Position numbers and translations under genes: made by a program
Shown: one piece after another, positions 60,742-64,000 of the stretch
How positions within the stretch are numbered: position 1 is the stretch's first letter
Layout of the letters: every line of letters begins with the position of its first letter
Assembly: GCA_026874595.1 (NCBI GenBank)
Contig: CM049311.1
Coordinates: 47,125,676 to 47,189,675, forward strand
Direction of reading: 5' to 3'
Origin: Sipunculus nudus
Lineage: Eukaryota; Annelida; Sipuncula; Golfingiida; Sipunculidae
DNA length: 64,000 nucleotides
Notes under the pieces: generated by a model
Seen by the model: the letters and a program-made list of their open reading frames with translations, nothing else
What the model was told of the DNA's origin: nothing
Databases searched by the model: none

Positions 60742-61012
60742 CAGTGATTCAGCATTAAAAGTATCTTTGGTATTGTAAAAATTGATTCGAAATACCAAAC
60801 TTAGTTTGACATCAGATTACATTGGAGTCTAAGTCACAGCTTTGTGTCCTGTTAACAGATGACAGCATCTTTTGAGGTCTCAAAAATAGAGTAAAAAAAA
60901 GTAAAAAAAAAAAAAGAAGAAAAAATACAGGTGGCACCACCAGTCTGCAGAAACTGATGAAACACTCCTTGATCAATATCCATGCAAAGAATCATGGTGA
61001 TCAATGCAGTTT
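59985..61012 (+). repeat. Further copies of the hairpin-ended repeat family with an (AT)22 tract
   Basis: Modules at 59985-60205, 60230-60480 and 60480-60690 share 'ctaatttcaagtttccaagg', 'caatttgtgcccc', 'gtgccctgttaacagacgac' and 'aggtggcgccac' with 1-1290. (AT)22 occupies 60695-60738 at the point where the GGACGGACAAAG tract ends. A further partial module (60835-61010) is nearly the same as 190-350 ('gcagaaactgatgaaacactcc', 'gcaaagaatcatggtgatca'). Confidence 0.7.
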
Positions 61013-61650
61013 TAAAACTGCAACATTGCCCTCGATTGTCTGATTTGTTAGATTAAATGGGAAAGACGCACATTCTCAGAAATCATGACAACCCATAATT
61101 ACAATAGCACGGGTTAAGCAAAACGAATGTATCAAGAGACAAGGAATAAAAGTTTCACTTGGCAGGCCTGCTATGGTATCCTTCCCTGATGATTTGCAAT
61201 GAAATAACTAATTAATCGTATTATCATGTCCAACACAGGTAAAAAAAAACATGTCAATATTTGTCACTACCCGGATCCAGTACCAAAGAATAATCAATCG
61301 GTTGTAATCATGCACCTGCACCAAATGTGTTCGCGGTTGTAGTCGACAGCTTTAGAAAGCTCACTGATCTGCCTGCATGAACAATTGGTGAGAGCTTCAG
61401 CTTCATGTAACTGGCAGAACGTCGACGCCCTGTTTGTTAGATGTCAAAGCTGATGTCAATGTTAATGGAACTACAACCATCTAAAAGCTTACCAGCTGCG
61501 ACTGTATCGCAAGTTACGTCAACGATATGACTTTTACTTCCGCTTCTGAACATCACCATGATTCCATATATGTGTGAATATATGTAATTTCAAAGGCTCG
61601 TGTAACGGAGTATACCATATCTAGCTCCACCCACATATTTTTCAATAAAA
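61013..61650. other. Intergenic, nothing seen
   Basis: Sequence of moderate GC between repeat copies and the LINE. No exon, RNA gene or repeat is recognised. Confidence 0.45.
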
Positions 61651-61659
61651 TTGTTATTA

Positions 61660-63594
61660 ATGGTGGATGAGTAACCCTTTTCTAGTGTGTGTGTGTGTCG
61701 GGGGGGGGGGTTATCGGTCAGCTAAGTATTTTTCTAGGAAGCGCATTTTCCAGGTTATGTATCAGTTACGGTTTGCGTTCAGAATACTCTATAGTATAAC
61801 AGATTATTATAAACAAGATTATTCAGTAGATGAGTACTCAGATCAGTTTTTGAGTCCTGATATCAATATTACAAGACCAACAAGCTCTTTTTAGTCAAAT
61901 AGTATTCAGGCATTATCAAGCCCTAAACTATTAACACCTGAGTATCACTTTCCATCCTCTTCTCCTGTCATTTTGTGTGAGAACACCAGTATATATTCTG
62001 GTTTAAGCAACCTCGACTGGCTAACTAGGGTACCATGTTAGGTCATCTGAACGTTCGTAGTTTGTTACCCAAAATTAAAGAGATCGGACTCTTGTGTTCT
62101 AGTTTAAACCCTAATGTATTATCTTTGAGAGAATCGTGGCTTGATAACCACGTTTTTGATTCAGAGATACAGGTTGATGATTATAATGCTTTTAGATCAG
62201 ACAGGAATCGACATGGCTGAGGTGTCATCATGTATGTACTATCGTCTTTAACACCGGAGGTGGTCACTTTTAACTCAGATGTTGTTGAATGTGTATGGGT
62301 TGGGTTAAAATCATTTTGGGGAAGAAACCTGTCTTAATTGGTTCCACTTGTAGACCGCCCCTTTCCGGTTCTAATTACATTGATGAATTACTCGATTTAC
62401 TTGCTTGTGCCCTTAACTCATGCAAACATGTTATTTTACTTGGCGATTTTAATATAGACTGCCTACGCCCTGAGACTTACATTAATTGCTCGAAAAAAAA
62501 TCTTCGGCCTTACACAACTTATAACAGAACCTTCTCGTGTTACTCAGCTTACCTCTACATTGATTGATTGATATTTTCTTCACATCCAAGAATGCTTCCA
62601 AATGTAAAGTTCAACCTTTATGCATTACTGAATACATTCTTGTGACAACTGTTTTAAGCAGACCACCTCACATCACAGTTACAAAGACCGGATATCAACG
62701 TACCCTACGTAAATTCGATAAATTTAAATTTATCGATGAATTATCTAAATCCATTTTTTTTTCAAGAATTATGCAACTCTCTGATGTAAACTTAGCTTGA
62801 GAAATTTGGCGCTATTAATTTTTGAGAATTTGTAATAGCAATGCGCCTTTCATTCGACGCCGCATTGAATCTCGCAAAAATAAATGGTTCACTAATGATT
62901 TAGTTGATGCAATTCACTTGCGTGATTATATACATCGGAAAGCACTAAGAACAAATGAAAATAGTGACTGGTCTGCATACAGACATCAACGAAATATGAC
63001 ACAAGTCTTATCAGATCTAATCATAGCCAGTATATTCCACGCTGACCGTAAATAATGGCTCCAACTCTAGTGGTGTGTGAAAAGCTCTGAAACACATACT
63101 ATACCCTCTAAAATGCCCCCAATCCAAGGCGGTAAGATTAATCCTGATGAATTCAATAATTACTTTAGCTCTGTTGGAAAGAAAATTAGCGATAATTTGT
63201 GAAAACTTCATATAAGTGCGATCAACTCGAATTTGGAATCTTTCAATTTTAATTTAAATGCTGTTTACAACTGTTGAAAATAAACCCCGGTATGCATAAC
63301 GTGGATGCCAGGGTTCTTCCTTAAAATACCTGCACCATATACTTCAGCTCCATTGGCCCATATATTTACCTCTATCTTCAAACCAGCGAATTCCCTACAG
63401 ACTGGAGGACCGCTAGGATCACTCCCATATATAAAGGATCTGGAAGTAAGGATGATCCTAATTACTACCGACCAATTTCGGTTATTGGTTATGTGCCGAA
63501 AATAAAAGAACAGTTCGTCAATGTCACAAAATATTTCGTGATCCAGGTTCTTTCAACCTTTCAACATTCAATCATACTTAATAAAAACGATTTT
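61660..63594 (+). pseudogene. Decayed non-LTR retrotransposon (endonuclease to early RT)
   Basis: Several frames together read as an APE-type endonuclease followed by the start of a reverse transcriptase. The pieces in order are LGHLNVRSLLPKIKEIGLL...ESWLDNHVFDSEI (62035-62217), VECVWVGLK (about 62286), STCRPPLSGSNYIDELLDLL and ILLGDFNIDCLRPE (62330-62480), a connector with NAPFIRRRIESRKNKWFTND (62838 onward), NPDEFNNYFSSVGKKISDNL (63143-63200) and the RT-entry motif around PNYYRPISVIGY (63448-63490). At least six stops or frameshifts make it dead. Motif style is of the CR1/Jockey/L2 broad group; the exact clade cannot be set by eye. RT homology stops abruptly at 63594. Confidence 0.8.
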
Positions 63595-64000
63595 TGTGAC
63601 AGTAAAATTAAACCTTATCACATTTATTGAGAGCAGCAGAAGAAGGTTACGCTCGTCGAGCAGCTACAGGTTGCTCTGGTCAAGACCTCGACCTGCGCGC
63701 TCCCTAAGCATGTACTCTGAGCCAAAAGACGCGATGCCCTACCAAGCCAAGCAAAGAGCCGCGAGAGACCGCCACCGTACATCCCGAACCGGTGATCTTG
63801 TAGGAAAGCTACAGCATCCACAGCCGCAAAGGCAGAAGCAACCTACATTCCCTCTACCGATCCCAGCAGCGGAGACCCAGCCATGCCATTCGAGAGCCGA
63901 ATCCGATCTTGTGAACGACAGCTAGTGTTTCGAGACGGATCGCCCTTTTATACATGTAGTTTCGGCCATTTAGACCGTATTAGCAAGTAAAGCAGGTTTT
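63595..64000 (-). mobile_element. Probable LTR (U3-R-U5) of an LTR retrotransposon, cut by the window edge
   Basis: Composition changes sharply at 63595, inside the RT region of the LINE. Read on the minus strand, the segment has a TATAAAA box (63946-63952), about 320 bp of moderate-GC sequence, an AATAAA signal (63623-63628) and ends ...CTGTCACA, that is, in CA. On the plus strand the boundary therefore begins TGTGACAG. This is the expected order for an LTR whose 5' end lies right of 64000. Whether it is a solo LTR or the 3' LTR of a whole element cannot be seen. Open frames within it are not recognised. Another promoter-bearing repeat remains possible. Confidence 0.45.

Overview
The window is nuclear DNA from an animal, most likely a lophotrochozoan and probably a bivalve or other mollusc. 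The evidence is AT-rich intergenic sequence, GT-AG introns of up to about 10 kb, a gene for a SUEL-lectin-like transmembrane protein, a very dense load of short degenerate repeats, a tRNA-derived SINE and a decayed non-LTR retrotransposon. The mollusc assignment is inference; no single marker proves it. There is no prokaryotic content.

Two plus-strand genes can be assembled from splice sites and reading frames. Gene 1 is partial, with its 5' part presumably left of the window. It has a short stalk exon (14090-14194), a transmembrane exon (23394-23475) and a large last exon (24769-26236). The last exon encodes a cytoplasmic tail of about 488 residues with an NPxY site, a KVSF (PP1-docking-like) site, a Gln/Pro-rich end and a C-terminal ETEV that fits a class I PDZ ligand. 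Gene 2 appears complete in seven exons (40049-58804) and gives an uninterrupted 571-residue protein. Its order is signal peptide, two SUEL-type galactose-binding-lectin-like domains (one exon each), a CUB-like Cys-containing domain, a linker, one transmembrane segment and a 127-residue tail. All extracellular introns of both genes are phase 1, and in both genes the transmembrane exon runs from phase 1 to phase 2 into a terminal tail exon. They may therefore be diverged tandem relatives.

Layout: 1-14 kb is repeat-rich sequence upstream of or inside gene 1, including a perfect 50-bp palindrome. 14-26.6 kb is the 3' half of gene 1, with a 2.4-kb repeat element of 180-bp units in its intron. 26.6-39.9 kb is intergenic and holds two large minisatellites (32-bp units at 28.6-31.3 kb; 38-bp units with higher-order structure at 35-37.4 kb) and a fold-back element beside an (AT)44 tract. 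40.0-58.8 kb is gene 2, whose introns hold a 1.39-kb TA-flanked inverted-repeat transposon, two copies of a palindrome-bearing repeat family, a SINE and a 148-bp MITE. 59-64 kb is gene 2's 3' flank with another inverted-repeat element, more dispersed repeats, a broken LINE, and a probable LTR inserted into that LINE at the right edge.

Both genes encode single-pass surface proteins. Gene 2 probably binds glycan or glycoprotein outside the cell. Gene 1's tail looks built for intracellular scaffolding. Ligands and pathways cannot be read from the sequence.
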